Assembly (NCBI GenBank): GCA_037179385.1
Contig: CM074179.1
Coordinates: 73,831,719 to 73,895,718 of the forward strand
Reading direction: 5' to 3'
DNA length: 64,000 nucleotides
Source of the DNA: Holothuria scabra
Lineage: Eukaryota; Echinodermata; Holothuroidea; Aspidochirotida; Holothuriidae
This document shows, one piece after another, positions 36,625-49,499 of this stretch. The stretch's first letter is position 1. Every line of letters starts with the position of its first letter. A program made the translations under genes and the position numbers. The notes under the pieces were generated by a model that saw nothing but the letters and a program-made list of their open reading frames with translations, ran no database searches and was not told the origin of the DNA.

Positions 36625-37804
36625 TTTCGCTTATCTTCCTGACTGTAGCGGGTTGGTCGGTATATTCTGTGAAGTTGTTCCGTGCAGTGCTTGTCACATG
36701 CATACTAGACTGTCAGACTCGGTACAAAACACACAGTACTAGTACTAGTGCTGCACTTGCACGTTGCTAATGCTTTGGGTTATGTCACGAAAATGCACGA
36801 TCTATATCATGGCTGCATATGGATTCATGCAATATGCCTGCGTAACAGTCGATGAATCATTCGAGCACGGTGAAGTAAACTGCAAGACTCTGAACTGAGG
36901 ATATTGCAGTGCTGGGAAGCAGTATACGTTTCATATACGTTCCGTTACTATACGTGTACATCCATTATATATGTATATGCTTGATTACGGCAGATTTTTA
37001 AAAATTCCTTAATTTGCGTGCATAGCCGTTCGCTAAGCCAATAGTTTAATTTTGTACTTGTGTGAAGGAGAATGTTTATCTATCCTAATAAGCAGGCGGA
37101 AAACAACACGTTTCCGCTTCCGCCTCCGTATCGGTTCGACAAAGCAATACGTTCTTGCAGAATTTGTATGCGAGAGAAGGTATACTGATTCGTATAAGCA
37201 GTCGAAAAAGCATGTGATTGTGACAACGAAAGCAATCCCTACAATCGAAGCTGTAGGCTTCGATTAATAAAGGGTCAAGACCAATGCTGAGAGACTTTGT
37301 GGAAACATGTGATCACATCGTTTATTTTCGTAGGCTTAGGATTGTCGTGAACACTTTTAGACAAGACCTATAGCCTAATGTTTTACCAAGTCAAGTGAAT
37401 TTTACCCTCGTACGACGGTGAGGCCCCGAAGGTAACGTTAATAATATTAACAATAATATGCGGTGTATATATGTATACTGTAGTAATGCACAGACTAGGC
37501 TAGTACTGTACTGTGCGTACAGGGATTAGGCTACCGCTAACATCGATCAGTAACAAATTTTTATCACATTTTTTTCACGACTTTCTTTTAGGTCCCAACA
37601 AGCAAAAGAGGTTGACGTGATATATTTTACTTAAGAAATTTCTTTCATGCAATGAAAAAGCCAACACATGGTGGTATTCTTCATGTACTCACCATTATTC
37701 TTGTATCTGTGGTGGCCCAGGATGTACAATTAAGTTTCGAAAGACGAGTGTTGTAACTTTTCATGAGGGTCAAAGGTCAAAGCAGGCTCGTTCATTGTCA
37801 ATAA
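36625..37804. other. Harbinger interior near the right end
   Basis: Contains the possible non-coding 5' exon of the Myb-like gene (minus strand, about 36625-36700) and otherwise no recognised features. Confidence 0.4.
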
Positions 37805-37945
37805 AGATAGGAACTTTTAATAAACAATTAATAAATCTTTCCTAACTTAGGAAGTTTATTTCTACCTAAGATAGGAATTATCCTATTTGGATCGTTCCTA
37901 AATGAGTTAGGAACATTTAAGTTAGGAATGTTCCTAAGTAGTCTT
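37805..37945. repeat. Harbinger right subterminal repeats
   Basis: Repeated 'aggaa...ttcctaa' words mirror those at 20655-20830. Confidence 0.7.
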
Positions 37946-37959
37946 TATGAAATAGAGCC

Positions 37960-38300
37960 CTGGTATGTGTTTTTAAGGATAAAAATAAGTTTATCACACA
38001 ATAGACAATCTAAAGCTATTCATCTGGAAAGGCAACTTCAGGGACGACGATCAACGAAAAGCTGAGGAGATTTAACTTATTTTATCCTTAAAAACACATA
38101 CCAGGGGTCTGAACAAAGATTTGGGCATTTTAAACGAGTTTACGTAGTAGAGTGTACTTTGCTTTATTACTCAAGTCTCCGAGGAAGAGGTAGGACCTCG
38201 AAATATTAGACAACGCTTTTGTATTATGTTGGTATTGAAGGCACTCGCACCCATGAAATGGGGGCAGGTGATATTTGCTTATTTATTTATATCAATATAC
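37960..38300 (+). mobile_element. Right part of the PLE-type palindrome (Harbinger target)
   Basis: Starts with the CTG duplication. 37962-37993 is repeated inverted at about 38075-38106 and followed by the uninterrupted target (ccaggggtctg), then by the reverse complement of 20463-20640. It ends near the (TA)n tract. It carries the hammerhead-like motif at 38175-38211. Confidence 0.8.
38175..38211 (+). ncRNA. Hammerhead-like motif with CCGAGGA core
   Basis: Stem I GTCT (38175-38178)/AGAC (38208-38211), core CCGAGGA (U4 to C), extra A, stem II GAGGT-AGG-ACCTC, GAAA, self-complementary ATAT, cleavage position T 38207. All helices are perfect, but the invariant U4 is changed, as at 18438-18486. 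Confidence 0.6.
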
Positions 38301-38319
38301 CAACCCACGGAACTAACTG

Positions 38320-38348
38320 TCATATATATATATATATATGTAAATATA

Positions 38349-38410
<62 letters not shown>

Positions 38411-38428
38411 AATATATATATATATATA
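38320..38428. repeat. (TA)n microsatellite
   Basis: Interrupted TA tract (with TGTG and AAAT interruptions). Confidence 0.95.
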
Positions 38429-40079
<1,651 letters not shown>

Positions 40080-40080
<1 letters not shown>

Positions 40081-40258
40081 GTCTCAAGGTCTAACCCATG
40101 GTGAGGTACCCCGGGGTGACTGAAGGTCCAGGGATGAGAGAGGGGTTAAAATCTGTCCGCGCGTGTGTGTGTGTTGGTTGGTGAGTGTGCGTGTGTGTGT
40201 GTGTGTCCAATTTTGTTTTTCTGGCATCTTATAAACGACTGGACCGATTTTCTTCAGC
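40080..40258 (+). repeat. Interspersed repeat R1 (5' part) with (GT)n
   Basis: 'caaggtctaacccatggtga' and the next ~170 bp recur at 48553-48725. It includes a (GT)n stretch at 40160-40205. Confidence 0.8.
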
Positions 40259-40261
40259 AAA

Positions 40262-40289
40262 GTATATATATATATATATATATATATAG

Positions 40290-40351
<62 letters not shown>

Positions 40352-40361
40352 GAATATATAT
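40262..40361. repeat. (TA)n microsatellite
   Basis: Interrupted TA tract. Confidence 0.95.
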
Positions 40362-40712
40362 AACGCTAATTCCCACCTAAGGGGGAAATTATTACATCTG
40401 CGCGTACAAAGGGCGAAAAAATAACAATGAAATACATAAGAAAAAGTGCTCGCCTTAACGTCTAAAAATATAAACAACGTTATTTCAATGGCCAGCCATC
40501 CGTTCGTGTTAACAGCTAGGTGTCCGTAAATTTGACAACTTTGAAGTAATTGCATCTACTTTGTAAATCTAGGAGGGCGCCCCTGTCCGTTTACGTATTC
40601 CTATAGAAAAAGTGTGAAGAAACGTTACGGCGAAACTTATATTTCGCCCCCCAAAATTTTTCCCCTTAATGTCGACTTTTCAACAACAACTTTCCCCCTA
40701 AGTGCCGAATTA

Positions 40713-40716
<4 letters not shown>
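40362..40716 (+). mobile_element. TA-embedded MITE, copy 4
   Basis: 355-bp copy, collinear with copies 2 and 3, between TA tracts. Confidence 0.88.

Positions 40717-40757
<41 letters not shown>
40717..40757. repeat. (TA)n microsatellite
   Basis: Short TA tract between the MITE and the PLE. Confidence 0.95.
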
Positions 40758-40762
<5 letters not shown>

Positions 40763-41107
40763 CTTTGAAGAGGATTTTCCTATTGTTGATGGGTTACACC
40801 CGAGTAATCCGATCAGACCCTCCCGGTCAATCAACCTGCTCAATAGCCTTAAGAAGGATTATCCTGTCACAATAGAGGTGAGACCCTTGTCAACACCTTT
40901 AAAAGCTTCCAAAATTTCTCACTCCTTGTCATTCTCTGACCAAGTATTGACAAAGAGGTAGTATTCCTCGAAAGCTCTACTTCAAACCTTTTGGCTGTTT
41001 AATTTATCTAAATTCTAGCCTTCCGCTATTTGTATCTCCTCGGAGATCCAGCCTTTCAATTCTGTAGCACCGTTGTTTTACAGTTTCTCCGTCATGTTTA
41101 TATATTT
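40758..41107 (+). repeat. PLE 5' pseudo-LTR
   Basis: Direct repeat of 43937-44286. The only difference noticed is acacccgag here versus acactcgag there. It holds the variant hammerhead at 40942-40982. Confidence 0.93.
40942..40982 (+). ncRNA. Variant hammerhead motif, 5' pseudo-LTR
   Basis: Stem I AAGTA (40942-40946)/TACTT (40978-40982), core TTGACAA (40947-40953) in place of CTGANGA, extra A, stem II GAGG-TAGTATT-CCTC, GAAA (40970-40973), self-complementary AGCT (40973-40976), expected cleavage after C 40977. The two core changes are C3 to U and G8 to A. These positions pair in the active fold, so the pair is preserved. Confidence 0.6.
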
Positions 41108-41364
41108 TTTTTCACTGTTTGCATCAATTTTGATCCAACCTTGCTACACCCATGGAGAGTACTTTGGAAACTTTCAAATTACTTCGACGCCTGTGCGAAA
41201 AACGTGTCAGGTATCGACATCACCTTTCCAACTATAAAACGTATCGAGCAAACAATACGGTACCGAAAGGGCTTCAAATTAAAGTCCCTACCGGCTAGCC
41301 ACTCTCCGACAGTGGAAGCTACGCCAACTGGAAAGGTATACTCAGAAAAACGTCTCTCAGACTG

Positions 41365-43884
41365 ATGGAAGTACAAATTGAAAATTGTCGGAAAACCATC
41401 AATGAACTCAATCACCAAATTGATTCCAAAACCAGGAAGCTAAAAAGAGAGCTCCCCAAATCCGAGCTTCAAAACAAGCTTCGGTTTATCTCCCAGGACT
41501 GTCTCCGACTCTCTCGTACTCTAAATTCTAGGCAACAACGCAAGTTTCAAAGAGATCATGTCACTTCAAACCATGTGACTATCACTTCAAATCAAGTGAT
41601 TTCAAATTTTCAGAAAAGCAGGTCTCGCAGATTTATTCGTAAACCGGTTACCAAGCCTTCCACCGCCACCACCGCGGTTGTAAGCATATCGTGTCAGCTT
41701 TCTGAAGGAGAAACTAAAATTCTCTCGAAGGGACTCAATTTCTGCCCCAAACCAAGGCAGACTGACACGCAGAAATTATCACTGGACATGAAAGCGTTTT
41801 TCCGACGCTTGCGCCTTCGGGAGTATTTTGCTGACGAAGACGGCCTAAATTCTCCACCGGACAACGATATATCGCATCAATTTAAACCAAAAAGCACCTG
41901 GAACCCACCAAAGGGGCGTTGTCCGCAACTGGAATCATTTATTTCGGCCATTGAAGAGGATGTGAAAAACCACACCCCTTCCCCAGATTTCCGCGACAAT
42001 CTCACAAAAAGTGAACGTCAGGCCATTCAAAGTCTACGGCATCGTGATGATATTGTTATCAAGCCGGTGGACAAAGGCTCTGCGATTGTTGCAATGGGGA
42101 CTCAATTTTACAGGGAGGAAGCCCTCAGATTACTTGGCAATCCCAACCACTACAGACGTCTAGACTCAGACCCCACTTCGGAAATTGCGAAAAAAGTGGA
42201 GGCGGCCATCAAAAAGATGGTTCGCAACGGCTCAATTGACTCTGAAACCGGCCCGAATCTCCTCCAGGCAGATCCTTAACCAGGCCGTTTCTATTTTCTG
42301 CCCAAAATTCACAAAACGGGTAATCCGGGCAGACCCATTATTTCCGGCAACGGGACTGCGACGGAAAAAATTTCAAAGTTTGTTGACCTGCTTATCCAAC
42401 CCCTGGTTCCAACCCTTCCCTCCTACGTTCAGGACACCACAGACTTCATCCGCAAAATTGGGAAGATCAAAAATCTCCCGTCGGACACAATTCTGGCCAC
42501 TCTTGACGTGTCCTCGTTGTACACAAACATACCAAATGAGGAAGGCATCTCCGCTTGCACCAACGCCTTCAATCCGATTCGGGGCAAAACTCCCACCAAG
42601 AAAGACTTAGGCGAACTCATGCATCTGATTTTGACCAACAACAATCTCATTTTTGGTGACCACCACTACCTCCAAATTCATGGTACAGCCATGGGAACCA
42701 AAATGGCTCCCTCATTTGCTAACTTGTTTATGGGCAACTTCGAGCAAAAATTTCTGTCTCGACAAAATTTGAAACCACAAAGTTGGTTACGCTTCATAGA
42801 CGACATCTTCATGATCTGGCCCCACGGTGAAGACTGTCTAAAAACGTTTATTGAAAACATCAATTCGTTCCATCCCACCATCAAATTTACGGCCGACCAT
42901 TCCAGGTCCAGTGTCCACTTCCTGGACACCACTGTAACCATAGAAAATGGTTCACTCAAAACAGACTTGTTTAACAAACCAACGGACAAGCACAACTTCC
43001 TTCTACCCAGCAGTTGCCATCCTCCGCACTGCACCAAAAACGTTCCGTACAGTCAAGCACTCCGCATAAAACGCATCTGTTCCTCTGAAACAGATTTTGA
43101 CACTCGGGCAAAGGAACTATCCGGCTACCTCCGTAAACGGCAGTATTTTCGGGGTTCAATTGAAAATGCCATCAAAAAGGCAAAAGAAACCCCTCGCTCG
43201 CAAACTATGACGTACAAAACTCGTCAGCGCAATTCCGACAGAGTGCCGTTGGTAACTGAGTACCATCCCGGTCTACCACCACTAGCCAAATTCATCAAAA
43301 AGCATATGCCCACACTTCAGAGCACCGATCGCCTAAGGTCTATATTTCCCCAACCCCCCGTTGTTGCCTTCAAGCGGCCCTCAAATTTACGGGACATTTT
43401 GGTTCGGGCAAAATTCCAGGACAAAGCCTCAGTCGAGGAAAACAACGAAAATTTTGGTTGTTCACCTTGCCCTTCCAACTGCAAGACGTGCGCCCTGGTT
43501 GATTCCACAAAAGGCTTCCAGAGTAATCAAAATACACGCACCTTCCAAATTAGACAAGAAATTAATTGTCTTTCCAAAAATGTCATTTATCTCATATACT
43601 GCAATTTATGTGGTGTGCAGTATGTCGGAGAATCTAAAAATACTCTTCGAATGAGAATGACACAGCACAGGTCAGCAATTAAAACCAAAAAGGTTGAACA
43701 ACCTGTTGCAAACCATTTCAATTTGCCTCATCATTCTATCAAAAACTTACGGGTCATTGCCATCGATCAAAACGATACATGGACCGACAAAGCTAGAAAA
43801 GCTAAAGAAAATTTCTGGGAACTCAATCTCAAAACCACATCGCCTTTCGGCTTGAACATCAGGAGCGATTTACCAGCTTGTTGA
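41365..43884 (+). pseudogene. PLE reverse transcriptase-GIY-YIG polyprotein with one nonsense codon
   Basis: One frame of 840 codons, interrupted only by TAA at 42277-42279 (residue 305). N-terminal part: coiled/basic region, then IKPVDKGSAIV near residue 232, the first RT block. After the stop, GRFYFLPKIHK, LDVSSLYTNIP (catalytic Asp 381), GTAMGTKMAPSFANLFMG, and FIDD at 477-480 as the YxDD-like catalytic motif, then HFLDTTV. The C-terminal part has the cysteine cluster CSPCPSNCKTC, VIYLIYC (about 740) and VQYVGESKNTLRMRMTQHR, the GIY-YIG endonuclease that nicks the target. Start taken at ATG 41365; an upstream start is possible. The stop falls just before PGRFYFLPKIHK, a conserved spot, so it is likely a recent mutation. 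Confidence 0.93.
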
Positions 43885-43936
43885 TAACACCAACCAAAAC
43901 AATCCGATTAGGCCATTCCGGCCTAACAACTTCTCT

Positions 43937-44443
<507 letters not shown>

Positions 44444-44446
44444 CAG

Positions 44447-45345
44447 TACGAGTGAGTGACTGTGTGTGGTTAGCAGATCATACTGCGGGAAGGATATGCA
44501 GACGTAGCCTAGTTGATATTGTGGGTCAGACACGGTGATAAAAATTCTTTGTAAGAGATGGAAGCAATTTTAAAATGCGCTTTAGCCTTTAAAGACTGAG
44601 GTTACAGGTAAGCTATACCAGGCTACCTTAGGGAATTGCCACTCAGGCTACTGAACTTGACGATTACTTTGCTAGCCTGTGGGCCTAACGAGTAACGTTT
44701 CTGTTGTTTCGCTGTTTATACAGTAGCGGAATTAGTAACCTCAGCACTGTCACTGTGCCAAAGCCTGTTTATATTGTCTCTAACGTTAGACACTTTAGTA
44801 GGCGTAACAACACGCTTAGTGCTTATTTAAGTCAAGTTTTATTTGACCCCTCCAAATATAGGAGTGTATTAACACGTTAACAACAGCGCCAGTCACAGGG
44901 GCTCAGTGCAGTTCTAGCCTAGGGCCTAGACCAATCAAACAGAATGTGGGTGTGATCAAAATACCCATTTGTGGGGAGCAATGATTCCTAAGCCTGGGCT
45001 AACATATGTGTATGTCACTGGCAGTTATTATTCTTTGGAATGGTAACTCTGAAGACTAGGGTATCAACTTGATACAGTGTCTCAGTGTTACTGTTTATCT
45101 TGCTAACATGTACTTGGCTATCTGTATGACATTACAGTAGGCCTACATGTGCTGTGCAAAACTATGGGGTGAACATGGCATGTTGCTATGGCAACGTAGC
45201 ATAGGCTAAAAATATTGTACACAGTTAGTGATCACATTCAATTTAATTCTCCTTACTTCTTAAAAACCATTCGAGACCGGTCTCAAATGGTTTTCCGCCA
45301 ATCAGGATGCAGGAAATCAATACAAGTATTTATGAATTAGGGGAT
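44447..45345 (+). repeat. Low-copy repeat X, copy 1
   Basis: About 0.9 kb recurring at 46093-47143 in the same orientation (shared 'gtggttagcagatcatactg', 'tggtaactctgaagactagg', 'gagaccggt'). No ORF. It could be a tandem segmental duplication or two copies of a TE. Confidence 0.85.
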
Positions 45346-45524
45346 AAATTCGAGGGTGCCCGGTCTTAAAATGTGATTTAAGACCGACGGTGACGTCATC
45401 ATAGAGGCTGAGCGGGCCGAGGCGACAGCCGAGGTCCGCTGCCTCTGTGATGACGGCATCGGAGGTCTTAAATCACAATTAAAACCGGGGCACCCGGCTT
45501 TTATCCCCATTCATAAATACTTTG
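45323..45524. repeat. CpG-rich ~200-bp inverted repeat (MITE-like hairpin)
   Basis: Arms of ~85 bp: 'caagtatttatgaatt' at the left against 'cattcataaatacttt' at the right, inner pairs 'gggtgcccggtctta' against 'accggggcaccc', and 'tgatttaagacc' against 'ggtcttaaatca'. The loop is CpG-rich. A TGACGTCA palindrome lies in the left arm near 45400. It is inserted at the right end of repeat X copy 1. Confidence 0.75.
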
Positions 45525-46092
45525 AGAAAAATTGGTGAAAAACATGAAAAAATTAAAAAAAAATGGTCAAATTTTAGAGATCAAGTTTTAATTCTCCTCA
45601 GTTTTTAGCCCCCATTGTGACGTATCGATATCTTGAACTTGAATTGATGCTGTCAAGACGAACATTCTGAACTGAATGTTGCGACCAATACGATCAGTAT
45701 CATCTTTAATTTGCTTCATTTTCGAGAACTATATCGGCTATTTTACAAGCAAATGTTGTTAACAGAAAAAACACTGATCACGATATCGCATTGTTTTGGA
45801 GATGAGGTTGAGCGAAAAGTCAGGGAAAGTTACTAACTTCTCGTTATCTGTGTTTACAGTTGTGCGAAGAGCTAACGTTACGGTAGCGGGCGAGTAACTC
45901 CAATACTCATGACCAGGAAAATGGTCATGGTATGGAAATTTGAAAATGCAAGGAAAGCCGAGGTTGTGGGCTTCGATCAGAGGGGTTGAAAACTTCTACT
46001 GGGAGCTAGGGGGCACGGAAGTAGCCTAATTTAGTGTGTAAGTCAATGGGACTTATAATTGGTGGCCCGCTACCTTACATACTATTTATGCG
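45525..46092. mobile_element. Spacer ending in a fragment of a TIR element (also at 57262)
   Basis: About 45905-46077 matches 57672-57808 ('ggtcatggtatggaaatttg', 'actgggagctagggggcac') and ends ggtggcccgctacctta. The reverse complement of that end, TAAGGTAGCGGGCCACC, matches the left end seen at 57262. This copy lacks its left end. The first 380 bp hold nothing recognised. Confidence 0.6.
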
Positions 46093-47143
46093 ATAAGAGT
46101 GAGTGACTGTGCAGCTAGCGCTGTGAGTGGTTAGCAGATCATACTGCGGGAAGGATATGCAGACTTAGCCTAGTTGATGTTATGGGTCAGACACGGTGAT
46201 ATAAATTCTTTGTAAGAGATGGAAGCAATTTTGAAATGCGCTTTAGCCTTTAAAGACTAAGGTTACAGGTAAACTATACCAGGTTTCCTTAGGGAATTGC
46301 CACTCAAGCTACTGAACTTGATTACTTTGCTAGCCTGTGGGCCAAATGAGTAACGTTACTGTTGTTTCGCTGTTTAGGCAGTCTTACCTAGCCCTTGAAC
46401 AGGACACAGCATTACGTTCCTATGCTATACACTTCATTTCTGGAGTGACTACAAGGAGCGGATTATACTGTCACGTTCAGTGACTAGTCTTACCGGAATA
46501 AGTTACCCCAACACTGTCACTGTGCCAAAGCCTGTATATAATGTCGTAATAATACTGTAGTTATAGGCACGTTTTATTTCAGCCCCCCCCCCCCCAAAAA
46601 AAAAAAAAAAAATTAGAAGTGAATTAACACGTTAACAACATAGCCAGTCATCGCAGCTCAGTGCATGCAGTTCTAGCCTAGGGCCTAACTTGTTAGACCT
46701 ATAAAACAATGTGGGTGTGATGAAAATACCCATTTGTGGGGAGCAATGATTCCTAAGCATAGGCTAACTAGTTATGTCTTAATCACTGTCAGTTATTATT
46801 CTTTGGAATGGTAACTCTGAAGACTAGGGTATCAACTTGATACAGTGTACAGTGTCTCAATGTTACTGTTTATCTTGTTAACATGTACTTGGCTTACTGT
46901 ATGACATTACAGTAGGCCTACATGTGCTGTGCAAAACTATGGGGTGAATGTGGCATGTTGCTATGGTAACTTTGCATGGGCTTAAAATATTGTACACAAT
47001 AAGTAAAGTGATCACATTCAATTCAGTTCTCCTTACTTCTTAAATACCATTCGAGACCGGTTTCGAATGCCATTCGAGACCGGTCTCGAATGGTTTTCAG
47101 CCAATCAGAATGCAGGAAATCAATACAAGTATTTATGAATTGG
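46093..47143 (+). repeat. Low-copy repeat X, copy 2
   Basis: Second copy of 44447-45345, with extra sequence at 46375-46490 and a C/A homopolymer patch at 46583-46611. Confidence 0.85.
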
Positions 47144-47149
47144 GTATTC

Positions 47150-47275
47150 AAAACGTCGTATTTCGGTATTTATGGACATAATTTAGCAGGGAAATCATTC
47201 ACTTTTTGTCAAGGTGTACCCAAAGAATAGTTACCGAGGAACTTACTTTGGCCGTGTTATGCCCACTTTAATGCT
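47150..47275 (+). repeat. Interspersed segment shared with 16890-17020
   Basis: Same order of words as the copy at 16890. It joins repeat X copy 2 directly. Confidence 0.7.
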
Positions 47276-47849
47276 TTGTTACTAGCCTATTTTTCATCAA
47301 ATAATATAAATAAGGTAGACTCTTTGGTTAATACTTCGTAGTAGCAGTCTCGTCTTGACAACTCAAATTCTTTTTGCACTACCTTGTATGCTGCAGAGAG
47401 ATTTTTAAGTTCCTTTTCGCACTTAAAGTTGATAGCCCTTATATCTAGAGTGTTCTCATATGGTCTATGCAGAAATTTGTTTTCACTCCAAAGTTGCTGT
47501 AACTGAAAGGAGTATGAAAGTTAAACTCAAACCTAGGGCTACACTTGAAATCTGAAGCTGGTTAACGGTATGTAGGCTAGGTGTGGGGCTAGACCTACGC
47601 CATTCATAGGCTTGAGTTATAACTTAAGATATGAAACTGTGGGTGACAAACATTAGGTTAGGCATAGGGCCTACCTATCTTACAGATTAGTGTCCTTAAA
47701 ACATGACGGTTCTGAAGAGTCGCAAAAAAAAAAAAAAAAAAAAAAAAAAAACCACAGGCCATTACGCAGAAAAGGTTTGTGCGTCGGCCAAAAATCTAAC
47801 GCCACATGTTCAACATCGCGAACATGCCCACTAGTTTTTTAATTGAGAC
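47276..47849. other. Non-coding region with A28 run
   Basis: A run of about 28 A lies at 47724-47751. No gene recognised. Confidence 0.5.
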
Positions 47850-48450
47850 ACACTTGATGTGCATATCAGCTCGACACACATAAAGTTTGCCGTCACGTCA
47901 AAATGGAGAGTACGCCCAGCTAGCGCCTGAAAAATAACAATTACGCACTTGTCTAAAGCATCCTCGAAAGCGTCTTACTTTTATAATCGTTGCGTCCATA
48001 TCCGTATCAGTTTAGTGGAAGTAGCAGCCAATCTCGTTGTTTTTTTTTTTTTCAAAGTATTGCAAGGGGATAACAGCATCTTAAAAATAAATTTGTTTCA
48101 AAATCTTAGATTAGGCCTACTGGATTAAAAGACCAAGCGTTACAAAGATTGGGTAGCCTATTTCTCCAGTTCTTTCATAATCCGATGTCAGAATTTAAAT
48201 ATCCAAATGATGGCTTTTTTTTTTCTTTTTTTTTTTTTGAATAAGGGGTGCACCTATAGTTCCAAGAACTTGATTGGTCTGTGCCATAGTCTTTCCCCTC
48301 GCTATCTTATGAAAAATCTTCCGTCCCTTGGAACGAAAAAAAAAGTCGCTTCCTTGGATTTCAAATAGGAATTTCAAATTTTGGATTTGGATTCAATTTA
48401 GGAATTTTGTCAATGACATTCTACTGTAGCATAAAAACAGCACAGATAAA
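47850..48450 (+). repeat. Low-copy repeat Y, copy 1
   Basis: Two blocks, 47850-48025 and 48105-48450, recur in order at 49500-49690 and 50480-50830 (for example 'aataacaattacgcactt', 'caaagattgggtagcctatt'). Probably a segmental duplication or a repeat family. Confidence 0.8.
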
Positions 48451-48552
48451 ACTTCTAGCACATAAATAGTTCAAGTTCTGTAACCAACTTGCGCACATGT
48501 TAACGATGAAATATGCAACTCCGTGGATTGCACTCTTGGTTTTTTAGATTTA

Positions 48553-49440
48553 CTAGTGTCAAGGTCTAACCCATGGTGAGGTACCCTGAGATGACTAAAG
48601 GTCCAGGGCTGAGAGGGGGATAAAATCCTGTCCGCGTGTGTGTGTGTTGCTGGGTGTGAGAACGCGTGTGTGTGTGCAATTTTGTTTTCCCAATATCTTC
48701 TGGCTGGGCCAATTTTCTTCAAACTTGGTAGGATGATACCTAAGTGGAAAAATTTCATTTTAATACACAACCGGAAGTGAAGGTCAAAGGTTACAGGTCC
48801 AAGGTCAAATTTAGTGAAATCACTTTTTCTGCTATATTTCCAAAACGAACCGTCCTCCTGACACGAAACTTCACACATATGATGATTGTATCTAGACCTA
48901 ACAAAATATGTAGTTGCTATAGCAACAGACCTGAAAGGTCAAGTGGTAGAGGAGAACAAAAAATTTTCAAGTGATTGTTCGTAAAACAACCTCTTTGTCT
49001 TTTAAACTCCTCCTAGTGGTGAGACCGATTCTTTTCCAAATTGGTAGGTGGGTACTCCAGGGTGGGAACTTATGTCCCTCAGACCCTCGGAGGTAAAGGC
49101 CAAAGGTCAGAGGTCAAAGGTCACATTTTGCCAAAAACCCCTTTTCTATTTTGTACTAAAACTTCTAAAGAAAACATTCATTTTACACGCAATTTCACAA
49201 GTTAAATAGGGTAGACTAGTTCTACCAAAATATGTAGTTTTCGTAGCAACCGAGGTCAAAGGTCAAGTGACTGGCGTCAAATACTTTTTTTGTATTTGAT
49301 ATATCTCTTAGCGGAAGCATCCCACAAATCTGAAAGTTTTGGTGTAATAGCCTAGGCTTTACAAGTCGTACCGATATGCGTGGTTGTCATGGCAACCAAG
49401 GACATAGTTCACGTTACAGGTGGTCAAAGTTTAATGTTTT
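48553..49440 (+). repeat. Interspersed repeat R1, long copy
   Basis: Starts as at 40085 and continues ~0.7 kb further with recurring 'aggtcaaaggtca' and 'gtagttgctatagcaac' blocks. At least three diverged internal units (about 48720-48980, 48990-49270, 49280-49440) suggest an internally repetitive element. No ORF. Confidence 0.75.
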
Positions 49441-49499
49441 TAACTAGCCTATTTTTCATCAATTAATATAAATATGCTAGACTGAGCACTTTCCTTGCC

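Larger units (their letters stand above)
20642..37959 (+). mobile_element. PIF/Harbinger DNA transposon, 17.3 kb
   Basis: Termini GGCTCTATTTCATAAA at both ends in inverted orientation, then subterminal arrays of ttaggaa/ttcctaa words (20655-20830 and 37805-37945). A 3-bp CTG duplication lies in a CCWGG context, the target type reported for Harbinger3 of zebrafish. It contains the two genes expected of an autonomous Harbinger: a HARBI1-like transposase (+) and a Myb/SANT-like protein (-), arranged convergently. The size is far above the usual 3-6 kb because of long introns and nested insertions (29150-31633; 23542-23684). Confidence 0.9.

Noticed and set aside
36625..36720. Start-codon exon for the Harbinger Myb-like gene
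   Set aside because: The ATG-containing frame ends in the wrong phase for the next exon; the in-phase frame has no ATG and an upstream TAG.
42678..43037. Open frames antisense to the PLE polyprotein
   Set aside because: Shadows of the real plus-strand frame, with no family features.
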